Shown here in pieces: positions 22,078 through 30,016 of a DNA stretch of 41,794 nt. A program made the translations under genes and the position numbers. The notes beneath the pieces are model-generated. The model saw only the letters and a program-made list of their open reading frames with translations. It ran no database searches and was not told where the DNA came from. This DNA comes from Anaerolineae bacterium (GTDB lineage: Bacteria > Chloroflexota > Anaerolineae > Aggregatilineales > Phototrophicaceae), in assembly GCA_022826865.1 (NCBI GenBank), contig JAJDUC010000020.1, positions 1 to 41,794 on the forward strand. The letters run 5' to 3'. Position 1 is the first letter of the stretch; every line of letters begins with the position of its first letter.

Positions 22078-23535
22078 ATGACCGAATTGACCAGCTTGAC
22101 CATCGGGCAGGCGCTGGAGCAGATGCGCGCTGGCGAGATTTCGGCGCTGGAATTGACCGAGGCGCACCTGGAGCGGATCGAGACGCAGGACCCGTCAATC
22201 GGCGCCTACCTCTCGGTGACGGCCGACCTGGCGCTGCGGCAGGCGGGGCAAGCCGATGAAGCGCGCGCCGACGGCGATGAGCGGCCGCTGCTCGGGATTC
22301 CGATTGCCCTGAAGGATGTTCTTTCGACCAAGGACATCGAAACCACCTGCGGCTCGAAGATCCTTAAAGGCTATCGCCCGATCTTTGACGCGACCGCCGT
22401 CTCCCGGCTGTATGAGGCCGGCGCGGTGATGCTGGGCAAGCTCAATATGGACGAATTCGCAATGGGTTCGTCCACCGAAAACAGCGCTTATTTTCCCACG
22501 CGCAATCCCTGGAATTTGGAGCGTGTGCCGGGCGGCAGCAGCGGCGGCAGCGCGGCAGCGGTCGCCGCGAATATGGCGATGGCGACGCTCGGCAGCGATA
22601 CCGGCGGCAGCATCAGGCAGCCGGCCTCTTTCTGTGGCGTCAGCGCCATCAAACCCAGTTACGGCCGCGTCTCCCGCCACGGCTTGATTGCCTATGGCTC
22701 ATCGTTTGACCAAACCGGTCCCTTCGCGCGCAATGTTGAAGATGTCGCGCGCTTGCTCGCGGTAATTGCCGGGCATGATCCGCTCGATTCCACAAGCATG
22801 CCAGAGGCCGCGCCCGATTATCTCGCCGGCTTGTCGGGCGATATCCGCGGGTTGAAGATAGGGCTGCCGACGGAGTATTTTGCTGAAGGCTTGCAGCCCG
22901 AAGTTGAAGCGACGGTGCGCGGCGCGGTTGCGGAGTTCAAAGCGCTGGGCGCCGAAGTGCGGGAAGTGCGCTTCCGGCATGCCGAATACTGCTTGCCTGC
23001 CTATTACATCATCGCCATGGCGGAAGCCAGCGCCAACCTGGCGCGCTACGATGGCGTCCGCTTCGGCGCGCGCGTCGAAGGCGCCGACCTGATCGACAGC
23101 TACAAGAAAACCCGCGGCGCCGGTTTCGGCGCCGAGGTCAAACGCCGCATCATGCTGGGCACCTACACATTGTCAGCCGGTTACTACGATGCCTATTACG
23201 GCAAGGCGCAAGCTGTGCGCACCCTCATTCGGCAAGACTTTGACACGCTCTTTCAGCAGGTGGACGCGCTAATCGCGCCGGTCGCGCCGACGACCGCCTT
23301 CGGCTTTGGCGAGGTCAGCGACGACCCCTTGCGCATGATCCTGGCCGATGTCTTGACGATATCGGCGAATCTGGCCGGGATTTGCGGCTTGAGCGCGCCC
23401 TGTGGCTTCGACGAGCGGGGCTTGCCCATTGGCATGCAGATCCTGGGCGCGCCCTTCACCGAGGCTCGTCTGCTGCGCCTGGGGCAGGCCTATCAGGGCG
23501 CGACCGATTGGCATCTGCGCTCGCCCGAGAGCTAG
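22078..23535 (+). CDS. gatA: Asp-tRNA(Asn)/Glu-tRNA(Gln) amidotransferase subunit A
   Basis: A 485-residue amidase-signature enzyme that releases ammonia from glutamine for the GatCAB complex, which converts mischarged Glu-tRNA(Gln) or Asp-tRNA(Asn) to the correct amide. The Ser-cisSer-Lys triad is complete at K79 (PIALKD), S154 (GGSSGGSA) and S178 (GSDTGGSIR), the exact numbering of the characterised Staphylococcus aureus GatA. The motif TENSAYFPTRNPW and the C-terminal PIGMQILG are also typical. AAGGTGG lies 6 bases before the ATG. Neither gatB nor gatC is in the window, so the complex is encoded at scattered loci. The gene sits between a low-GC accessory island and asnB. Confidence 0.95.
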   Translation: MTELTSLTIGQALEQMRAGEISALELTEAHLERIETQDPSIGAYLSVTADLALRQAGQADEARADGDERPLLGIPIALKDVLSTKDIETTCGSKILKGYRPIFDATAVSRLYEAGAVMLGKLNMDEFAMGSSTENSAYFPTRNPWNLERVPGGSSGGSAAAVAANMAMATLGSDTGGSIRQPASFCGVSAIKPSYGRVSRHGLIAYGSSFDQTGPFARNVEDVARLLAVIAGHDPLDSTSMPEAAPDYLAGLSGDIRGLKIGLPTEYFAEGLQPEVEATVRGAVAEFKALGAEVREVRFRHAEYCLPAYYIIAMAEASANLARYDGVRFGARVEGADLIDSYKKTRGAGFGAEVKRRIMLGTYTLSAGYYDAYYGKAQAVRTLIRQDFDTLFQQVDALIAPVAPTTAFGFGEVSDDPLRMILADVLTISANLAGICGLSAPCGFDERGLPIGMQILGAPFTEARLLRLGQAYQGATDWHLRSPES

Positions 23536-23715
23536 GTCCAATTCATCCGCCGCGAAGGCGCCGGAGTCCTTCACAGCCCGCTATGAGAATCGTAAATGTC
23601 GCTTGTCAATTCCATCCCCGGCCCTTAACCGTAGCAACGGGATAGCGCGACTCGCAATCGCTATACCCGCATGCAAGCGTGATTCGCGCGCGGTCCGTGT
23701 ATTCAAAACAGATAA

Positions 23716-23724
23716 TGCTAGAAT
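23716..23724 (+). promoter_or_regulatory. Extended -10 promoter for asnB
   Basis: TGCTAGAAT (23716-23724) is a TGn-extended -10 box that would start a short leader of about 23 bases before asnB. A similar TGnTAgAAT box precedes the GT-C gene at 31095. Confidence 0.45.
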
Positions 23725-23753
23725 GAGCCTGTTCACGGGCGGGGAATCGCGCC

Positions 23754-25637
23754 ATGTGCGGCATCTGCGGGATCATTCAATTCGACGGCGAGCCGGTTGA
23801 CAAGTCGGCGCTCAAAGCCATGAGCGACCGGCTGCGCCATCGTGGGCCGGACGACGAAGGCTATTTCATCGAAGGCAATGTCGGCTTGGCGATGCGCCGC
23901 CTGAAAATCATCGATATTAGAGGCAGCGATCAACCTTTAGCCAATGAGGATGGCGCGCTGCAAGTCATCTTCAATGGCGAGATCTACAACTACCGCGAAT
24001 TGCGGGCAGAGCTCGACGGACGCGGGCACCGCTTTCGAACGGACGGCGATGGCGAGACGATCGCGCATCTCTATGAAGATGCCGGCGCCGCCTTCCCGGA
24101 ACGGCTGCGCGGCATGTTCGCGATCGCTCTCTGGGATCGGTGGAAGCGTCAACTGCTGCTGGCGCGCGATCGCTTCGGGCAGAAGCCGCTCTATTATTAT
24201 CATGACCGCCGGGTCTTCCTTTTCGCCAGCGAGATCAAGGCGCTGCTGGCGCACCCGTCCCTGCCCGTTCAATCGCGCTTTGCCAATGAGCCGCAGGCCC
24301 TGGCCGATTATCTGAGTTTCGGTTACATACCGGCGCCCGACACCGCTTTCGGCGGCATTCAAATGCTGGAACCGGCATCGCTGCTGGCGCTGGATGGGGA
24401 AGGCGCCGCGCGCAGCCGGCGCTATTGGGAATTGCCGTCAATCGCCCCCTCCGATCCATCGGCGCGGGCCGACACCTACCTCGAGGCGCTGCGCGAAGAA
24501 ATCGACGAAGCGGTCAAGCTGCGGCTGATGAGCGATGTGCCGCTCGGCGCCTTCCTGAGCGGGGGTCTGGACAGCAGCTTAATCGTCGCTTTGATGCGCC
24601 GCCACAGCAATGCGCCGATCAAGACATTCAGCATCGGCTTTGAAGGCGATGACAGCTTCGACGAAACTGCCTGGGCCGAGCGGGCGGCGCGGGAACTGGG
24701 CACAGCGCATCAGTCCTTTCGCGTCAAGCCGACGGCGCTTTCATTGCTGTCCGATCTCGTCTGGCAGCACGACCAACCCTTCGCCGATAGCAGCGCCATT
24801 CCGACATATCTGGTCAGCCGCTTGACGCGCGAACAGGTCACCGTCGCCCTGACCGGCGACGGCGGCGATGAGCTCTTCGCCGGTTACGAACGATTTTATG
24901 CGGCCCGGCTCTTCCAGAAGCTGTCTATTCTGCCCCGGCCGCTTTTGCTTGCCGCGTCGGCCGCGCTCAAGCGCCTGCCGGAAGGCACGGCCTACTACGA
25001 CCCGATCAAGCGGGCGCGGCGCTTCGCCCAAGCCGCCGGCAAGCCCGCGGCCGACGCCTATTTTGATCTCGTCCGCGTCTTCAGCGCGGATCTGCTGCAT
25101 GAGATGCTTCCGGGCGCCAAGCTCCACAGCCCTGGTCTGGCGGCTTATATCGATGGGGGCGGGCGCGACCCGGTCGCCCTGATCCTGAGCGCCAACATGC
25201 GCTCCTACTTGCCCGACGACTTGCTCATCAAGGCCGACCGCTGCAGCATGGCCGCGTCGCTGGAGGCGCGGGCGCCCTTCCTCGATCACAAACTGGCGGA
25301 ATTTGCGGCGACGATCCCGATCAATCTGAAACTCAAAGGCGCCATGACGAAGTTGATCTTAAAGGCGGCGGCGCGGGGCAAGCTGCCCGATGCAATCATA
25401 GATCGAAAGAAACACGGCTTCGGCATCCCTTTGGGCGCCTGGCTGCGGCGGGACATGGCGCCGGCGCGCGACATCCTGCTCAGCGCGCGGGCGCGCCAGC
25501 GCGGATTGCTGAATCAGGCGGCTGTCGAGCAGCTGATCCGCGAGCACGAACAGAGCCGGCAAGACAACAGTCGTCAACTCTGGGCGCTTCTCACCCTGGA
25601 GGAGTGGCATCGTCAGTTCATCGACAACAGGCTTTGA
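23754..25637 (+). CDS. asnB: Asparagine synthetase (glutamine-hydrolysing)
   Basis: A 627-residue class B asparagine synthetase. The N-terminal Ntn-type glutaminase begins MCGICGIIQF, where Cys2 is the nucleophile after Met removal; RLRHRGPDDEG and FNGEIYNYRELR follow. The C-terminal synthetase domain has the PP-loop SGGLDSS at 269-275 and TGDGGDE at 367-373, which bind ATP and form the aspartyl-adenylate. Ammonia passes between the domains to give asparagine. Length is typical of long AsnB forms, some of which act in cell-envelope glycan modification. A GCGGGGAA stretch lies about 12 bases before the ATG. Its neighbour gatA also moves glutamine amide nitrogen, but a 218-base gap with its own promoter separates them. 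Confidence 0.95.
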   Translation: MCGICGIIQFDGEPVDKSALKAMSDRLRHRGPDDEGYFIEGNVGLAMRRLKIIDIRGSDQPLANEDGALQVIFNGEIYNYRELRAELDGRGHRFRTDGDGETIAHLYEDAGAAFPERLRGMFAIALWDRWKRQLLLARDRFGQKPLYYYHDRRVFLFASEIKALLAHPSLPVQSRFANEPQALADYLSFGYIPAPDTAFGGIQMLEPASLLALDGEGAARSRRYWELPSIAPSDPSARADTYLEALREEIDEAVKLRLMSDVPLGAFLSGGLDSSLIVALMRRHSNAPIKTFSIGFEGDDSFDETAWAERAARELGTAHQSFRVKPTALSLLSDLVWQHDQPFADSSAIPTYLVSRLTREQVTVALTGDGGDELFAGYERFYAARLFQKLSILPRPLLLAASAALKRLPEGTAYYDPIKRARRFAQAAGKPAADAYFDLVRVFSADLLHEMLPGAKLHSPGLAAYIDGGGRDPVALILSANMRSYLPDDLLIKADRCSMAASLEARAPFLDHKLAEFAATIPINLKLKGAMTKLILKAAARGKLPDAIIDRKKHGFGIPLGAWLRRDMAPARDILLSARARQRGLLNQAAVEQLIREHEQSRQDNSRQLWALLTLEEWHRQFIDNRL

Positions 25638-25694
25638 AGCGGTCGCAGCAAGAGTGATCTATATCCGGAAGCGGATCGGTCGCAGGGCTTCGGA

Positions 25695-26036
25695 CTACGG
25701 GATCTGCAAGAGACCGGCATTCACTGACGCCACAAGGACGTTTGCGACGCCGACGAGCAAGGAGAGTATGAGGCCAATGGCGACAGCCGCGCCCGCCAGT
25801 TTGGTGTATTTCTTGTCCTGATCATTGATTCGGTCATCAAGACCATGAATTTCACCGCGGATTTCGCTCATTTCGGCGCGAAGATCCGCCGTCTGTTGGT
25901 CTATTTTTAGCGTTATCTCCTTGAGAAGCTCCGCGTTCAACTGCAACACAAGTTCTTTCGTGGCAAGAGAATCCAATCTGCCTTCAATGTATGAGATGCG
26001 CCGTTCGTGATCGTTGAGGATTTCCGCTGTTTCCAC
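25695..26036 (-). CDS. Small coiled-coil protein with C-terminal membrane anchor
   Basis: A 113-residue protein with a long heptad-like helix (about 5-75, including RRISYIEGRLDSLATKE and TADLRAEMSEIRGEIHGLD), then a hydrophobic segment AGAAVAIGLILSLLVGVANV near 81-100 that would anchor it in the membrane. The layout resembles XhlA- or DUF1640-type proteins, which are found near holins and in unrelated places; no function can be assigned. The start is GTG at 26036 with GGAG about 8 bases upstream, and a good promoter lies just before it, so it is an independent single-gene unit in a lower-GC patch. It points toward asnB, tail to tail. Confidence 0.65.
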   Translation of the reverse strand: METAEILNDHERRISYIEGRLDSLATKELVLQLNAELLKEITLKIDQQTADLRAEMSEIRGEIHGLDDRINDQDKKYTKLAGAAVAIGLILSLLVGVANVLVASVNAGLLQIP

Positions 26037-26068
26037 GGCCGGTCTCCAATGTTTAGAATCACTAGCGC

Positions 26069-26097
26069 ATTATAACCAATAGTCCTGAGAAACGCAA
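26069..26097 (-). promoter_or_regulatory. Sigma-70-type promoter for the coiled-coil membrane protein
   Basis: On the minus strand TTGCGT (26097-26092) and a perfect TATAAT (26074-26069) are 17 bases apart. Transcription would start near 26062, about 25 bases before the GTG start. Confidence 0.65.
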
Positions 26098-26259
26098 AAC
26101 AATTTTTATCAGAAGATGCTGCTCAATCGCCTGGACAATCAATATTTCGTAATGTTTCTGACCATTCTCGCATGTAGCACCCGTCATATATCCGACCAAC
26201 CGGAATGAAACTAAAAGTTAAAATTATTTTCTTTATCTAACTGTAATTCCTGCGTCGAA

Positions 26260-27177
26260 TCAAAGATGCACGGATCGGACGCCATCCCGAGCCTGCTCAA
26301 GGCGATGCTGCCATTGCGCGGCGCGGTCCGACGGAATCTCCGCGCAACCGACATGCTCCAGGGTGAAGGCGGCGGCGGCCGCGCCAAAACAACCGGCCTC
26401 CACCAGGTCACCGCTGCGACAGAAGCCGACCAGGAAGCCGCCGCAATAGCTGTTCCCGGCGCCGGTCTGGTCGACCAGTTCGGGTACGTCCACCGCCGGT
26501 ATGTAATAGGCGCGGTCGTCGCCCCGCTGCGCCAGCAATGAGCCAAGTTCGCCCATGCGCAGGGCGGCGACGCGCGCGCCGTCCTCCAGCATGCGGCGCA
26601 TGATCTCCACTTCGTCGCTTATGCCGTACATAGTCTGCGCTTCATGCAGGTTGGGGGACACGATATCAGCCTGCTGGATGCCGGTCTTGAAGGCATACCT
26701 GTCGGCGCTGAGCATGAAGACGCGCACCGGCTCCCATAAGAGCGTTGTCCCGGGGAAACGTCTGCGCCATTCGGCCACCTGCCCCGGCCCGCGCAGGAGT
26801 GTCATCCCCCGCGGCGGCTCAAAGGGAATATCGAGGTTTTGCGCATCGGGACCGTACATGAAGGGTTCAATGACATCGACGCGGAAGATCTCGTTGCGCA
26901 AGCCATTCCACTCAAAAATCTGCCAGCCGCGCACTTGTGGATGCGCCGTCCAAACCAAGCCGTGAATATCGAAATCTCGCTCCAGCCGCGCGCGGATCTC
27001 GGCCGGTAGATCCTCTCCTACCAGCGCCACCAAACCCGGTCGCGCGCCGGTCATGGCTATGCCGTAAGCGGCGTGTGTGCCGCCCCCGCCCAGCACGCCC
27101 ATGCTCGTGCGTCCATCCGGATAAACGATGTCGTCTATGATGACGCTGCCAACGGCAATGAATTCTGGATCGGGCAT
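26260..27177 (-). CDS. PfkB-family protein, Mak32-like, with Asp-to-Asn at the catalytic site
   Basis: A 305-residue PfkB-fold protein. The N-terminal part has FIAVGSVIIDDIVYPDG and GGGGTHAAYGIAMTG, as expected for a sugar kinase, and IVSPNLHEA and the GAG loop follow. In the second signature the normal DTxGAGD reads DQTGAGNSYCGGF: residue 242, the catalytic base in ribokinase-type enzymes, is Asn. Fungal Mak32 and its relatives carry GAGN or GGGN at this place, so I place it there; their activity is unclear. ATG at 27177 is preceded by a weak GGAA. It follows the SIS-domain gene on the same strand with a gap of about 160 bases. It may be a weak kinase or a ligand-binding protein. Confidence 0.8.
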   Translation of the reverse strand: MPDPEFIAVGSVIIDDIVYPDGRTSMGVLGGGGTHAAYGIAMTGARPGLVALVGEDLPAEIRARLERDFDIHGLVWTAHPQVRGWQIFEWNGLRNEIFRVDVIEPFMYGPDAQNLDIPFEPPRGMTLLRGPGQVAEWRRRFPGTTLLWEPVRVFMLSADRYAFKTGIQQADIVSPNLHEAQTMYGISDEVEIMRRMLEDGARVAALRMGELGSLLAQRGDDRAYYIPAVDVPELVDQTGAGNSYCGGFLVGFCRSGDLVEAGCFGAAAAAFTLEHVGCAEIPSDRAAQWQHRLEQARDGVRSVHL

Positions 27178-27336
27178 TGTTCGACAATTCCGTTTGGCGG
27201 GCGGATGTAGAGGATGATTTTACCACCAAGTATAGCGAGTGCGCTGAAGGCGCCGAGAGGACGGCCCAAGAGCAGCCCCTGCAATCGCGCTTGTGTCGCC
27301 GCGGCATTGGGCAAGGAATCGAGGCGCGCCCATCGC

Positions 27337-28500
27337 TTAGCGTTTCAATTCCGTGATCATGTGGCTCGAGCGGATCTGGCTGGCGCCATCGGCCCAGTCG
27401 ACGCGGCGTCCGCCTTCAAAATCGCGGAAATAAGGCGCGCCTATGGCGGCGGCGCGGGCGGCGGCGAACAATTCACCGGGGATGCTGTAGACGATTGGCG
27501 CATAGCGCTCCGGAAGGTCCGTCGGCATCGGCAAAAGCGCCGCGACATATTGGCGGATTTCGACTGCGTCTTCGCTTGATACCAGCGCCAGGGGCCGGCC
27601 GATGCTCTGGGCAGCGCGCGCCACCTCCGCCATACGATCGGCGTCAAATCCGTTCGCGGAGAGTAGAAATGTCGGGATTGCGGAATCGGCGATGAAGTAT
27701 TGCAGGTGGGACCATTCTTCCGTTTCTTGCGCCAGAGCCGGGTCGCCGCTGGCTTCCAGGACCTTGGCGGCGCTGAACATCGCAACGCCATAGAGCGGTC
27801 CGGCGCCGACAAATTCAAAGGTGGCGGCGTCGCGCCAGGTCCGCGCCAGCTCGTCAACGATCGGCTCGCATACCCGGACGGTCGCCTCAAGCGCATCCGC
27901 CATGTCGCCGAGGAGGCGGCGTTCGGCATCGGCCGCGCGGGTCGTCATTGCGCCGCGCACCTCGGCGATGCGGATCGCCGCCAGATAAAGGGCAATCTGC
28001 GAAGCGAGATAAGAGCGGACGCCGGGCACAACCATGCCGGCCAATTCGTCGGGCAGCGGCGGGACGGCGGTTTCGAAAACATGATCCGCAACCTGCCCCA
28101 GCGGCCCGCCCGGATTGCCAGTCAGCGCCACCGTGACAGCGCCGGCCTGACGCGCCATATCAAGCGCTTCAATCGTGCGGCTGACCGCGCCAGACACCGA
28201 GACGCCGATGACCAGATTCGTCGTTGGGCCGGTCGCGGGCAAGTAACCGGCTGTGTAACGGCTGAAGGGCAGCGAACTGAGCGCTTGCGTCGGCACGCCT
28301 GTGAGCTGCTGGTAGGCCAGTTCGGCGCCGACCGGGGCGTGGTGGCTGTCGCCGCAGCCGACCAGGTAGATGCGCTTGACCGCGGTGCAGGTCTCGAAAT
28401 TGAAGGCGCGGCGGGCGGCGGCATCAAAGGGTTTGACGATGGCGCGGACGAGCTCGGGCAGGGTGTCGATCTGCTGGTGCATGGGAGAGCGAGTGGGCAT
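27337..28500 (-). CDS. Double SIS-domain sugar-phosphate isomerase/deaminase-like protein
   Basis: A 387-residue protein with two SIS (sugar isomerase) domains in the style of the GlmS C-terminal half, AgaS or FrlB, which act on amino- or keto-sugar phosphates. The first domain has IYLVGCGDSHHAPVGAELAY (near 43-62) and LVIGVSVSGAVSRTIEAL (near 95-112); the second has FEFVGAGPLYGVAMFSAAKV (near 231-250) and the helix ETEEWSHLQYF with its catalytic-type glutamate. No glutaminase domain is attached. ATG at 28500 follows AAGGA at a good distance. It is likely to act on a sugar phosphate made by a neighbouring kinase; the substrate is not identifiable. Confidence 0.88.
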   Translation of the reverse strand: MPTRSPMHQQIDTLPELVRAIVKPFDAAARRAFNFETCTAVKRIYLVGCGDSHHAPVGAELAYQQLTGVPTQALSSLPFSRYTAGYLPATGPTTNLVIGVSVSGAVSRTIEALDMARQAGAVTVALTGNPGGPLGQVADHVFETAVPPLPDELAGMVVPGVRSYLASQIALYLAAIRIAEVRGAMTTRAADAERRLLGDMADALEATVRVCEPIVDELARTWRDAATFEFVGAGPLYGVAMFSAAKVLEASGDPALAQETEEWSHLQYFIADSAIPTFLLSANGFDADRMAEVARAAQSIGRPLALVSSEDAVEIRQYVAALLPMPTDLPERYAPIVYSIPGELFAAARAAAIGAPYFRDFEGGRRVDWADGASQIRSSHMITELKR

Positions 28501-28537
28501 ATCACATTCCTTGCTGAAGGGGGTTGGGTATGGGGAT

Positions 28538-28590
28538 TTTTACCACAAAGGCGCAAAGGCACAAAGGGCGCAGAGATTTTTTTGCTATAG
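28538..28590. repeat. CCACAAAG-type dispersed repeat
   Basis: TTTTACCACAAAGGCGCAAAG followed by GCACAAAGGGCGCAGAG and then a T-run and a second GAGGCGCAGAGGCG unit. It is the longest member of this purine-rich repeat family in the window and lies between the SIS-domain gene and a GGGCG hairpin. Confidence 0.7.
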
Positions 28591-28609
28591 AGGCGCAGAG
28601 GCGTAAAGA

Positions 28610-28652
28610 GGGCGAGCCATCGGGTCGCGTAGACACTGACCGCCGCTCGCCC
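28610..28652. repeat. GGGCGAGC hairpin with 18-mer insert
   Basis: GGGCGAGC (28610-28617) pairs with GCTCGCCC (28645-28652); the loop holds the inverted 18-mer at 28624-28641. The 43-base unit matches the complement of 20950-20992 at 41 positions and is followed by CCTACG. Confidence 0.8.
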
Positions 28653-28730
28653 CTACGCTGCGGCGTGCCAATTAAAAGAGGCGCAAGGGTCGGGCAGATT
28701 CGGCCACCGGCGCTGTCCGGCGAGACGCCA

Positions 28731-29822
28731 CTACAGAACTTGCCGGATAAAAGCCGGAATCCAATGCGCGGCCGCGACGATGTCGTTCAGCGCCGCCGCC
28801 TCTTCGGTCGTATGCGCGTTGGCCACAATCACACCGGTCAAGCCGACCGGGCGCGACCAGGTTGCGAGCAGCATGTCGTCGCTGCGGGAGACGTAGCTGT
28901 AGTTCAGCCGCGCCGTGCCCGGTCGGGCCCGATTGACCGCCTCCGCCAGGGACTCCGCCAGCGCTTGATAATCCAGGGGCACAACCGAGCCGCGCCCGGC
29001 GCCGGATACAAAGGCGTGAGAGGCGCCGACGCCGGGGCGGTGGCTGGTCTTTTCGTCGATGTTGTGCCCGTCGATATTGATGAAGCCGAGGCGGGGCGGC
29101 GGCAAAACATGGGCGAGGCGTGATGCGCCTTGACCGAAAAGGCCGATGGGCGGTCCCTCTTCCTGGTCGGTGAAAGCGAAGAGGATCTTGCGTCGCGCGA
29201 TGGCGTCCGGCGCAAATTTGCTGAGGGCCTGGGCGGATAGCAGAGCGAGCAGGACGCCGATGGCGTTATCGAGTCCGGCGCCAAGGACTAGCCCGTCGCG
29301 CAGTTCCGGCGCCACGCGCATCGCAACGGTATCGCCCCAGCGCAGTTCGCCGGCGTCGGGCCGAAAACTGATGTGGCAATCACCATCGGATTTGCGGAAA
29401 TGCAGGCTGCCGCGCGCGGCGACCGCCAGTTCTTCACCCGTATAACGCAGGGCGACGCCCTCGCACTCATATTCAGCGCCCGGCACGCGAATGGCGCAAA
29501 GCGGGTAGAGGCTGCGCTCGCGCAAATCAAGCACACGGAAGCAGGGCCGGTCCATGTGGGCGCTGACGAGCAGATCGAGTTCGGCCGTCGGGTCGCCGAT
29601 CTCAATACCCAGGTTGCCGGTTGCGCCAATTGGGACACAGGGCAGGTCCAACTCGGACGCAATGTCGCGGATGACCGCGCCAACGGCGCCGAGCAGCAGG
29701 CAACTGTTTGCGGGCGCCGGCGCCTCCAGCAAGCGTGAGAGCCGGCTGTATATCGCCGCGGCCCTGAAGTCAGGGGCGGCGCTGATGTGATTGAGCAGAG
29801 TTATGATTTGCGCAGTCGTCAT
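28731..29822 (-). CDS. M42/M28-like zinc metallopeptidase
   Basis: A 363-residue cytoplasmic dimetal aminopeptidase-like enzyme. Predicted zinc-binding residues follow the M42/M28 pattern: H89 and D91 in SAHMDRP, D185 in GAGLDNAIGV as the bridging ligand, E221/E222 in FTDQEEG (catalytic base and ligand), D251 in INIDGHN and H337 in VANAHTTEE. All are present, so it should be active, though whether on peptides, acylated sugars or other amides is unknown. The ATG at 29822 lacks a clear ribosome-binding site and follows directly on repeat sequence, so translation may be leaderless or weak. The flanking genes on the same strand are a sugar isomerase-like gene and a nucleoside hydrolase. Confidence 0.82.
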   Translation of the reverse strand: MTTAQIITLLNHISAAPDFRAAAIYSRLSRLLEAPAPANSCLLLGAVGAVIRDIASELDLPCVPIGATGNLGIEIGDPTAELDLLVSAHMDRPCFRVLDLRERSLYPLCAIRVPGAEYECEGVALRYTGEELAVAARGSLHFRKSDGDCHISFRPDAGELRWGDTVAMRVAPELRDGLVLGAGLDNAIGVLLALLSAQALSKFAPDAIARRKILFAFTDQEEGPPIGLFGQGASRLAHVLPPPRLGFINIDGHNIDEKTSHRPGVGASHAFVSGAGRGSVVPLDYQALAESLAEAVNRARPGTARLNYSYVSRSDDMLLATWSRPVGLTGVIVANAHTTEEAAALNDIVAAAHWIPAFIRQVL

Positions 29823-29843
29823 AGGTTAATTCACCACAGAAGT

Positions 29844-29899
29844 AACACCAAGTAAGTCATGCGAAATTCAGCACAAGGTCGATATGTAGGGGCGACACT
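29844..29899 (+). repeat. 56-bp dispersed repeat, copy 2
   Basis: Matches the complement of 142-197 at 54 of 56 positions and ends in the first hairpin of the double-hairpin unit at 29885-29957. A CCACAGAAG motif (about 29830-29840) precedes it, as a CCACAAAAG motif flanks copy 1 on the equivalent side. Confidence 0.85.
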
Positions 29900-29957
29900 A
29901 TTTGTCGCCCTAAAATTCGAGCCTGTGTCGGCGGGCGATTCACAGAATCGCCCCTAC
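29885..29957. repeat. Double-hairpin unit bounded by TGTAGGGGC and GCCCCTACA
   Basis: The first hairpin is GGGCGAC (29890-29896) with GTCGCCC (29904-29910), the second GGGCGATT (29933-29940) with AATCGCCC (29946-29953). The whole unit of about 73 bases has inverted ends. The unit at 41710-41783 has the same plan and nearly the same length but different upper arms. Confidence 0.8.
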
Positions 29958-30016
29958 ACCGTTCTTCAGATTGTTGCATTCCTTTCCTGGTGTTACTGGA
30001 AACGCAGAAATCGGCA

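Noticed and set aside
29885..29957. Possible CRISPR array formed by the repeated GGGCG motifs
   Set aside because: The units are palindromic, of two copies at most per site, with variable arms and no regular spacers. No cas gene is present.
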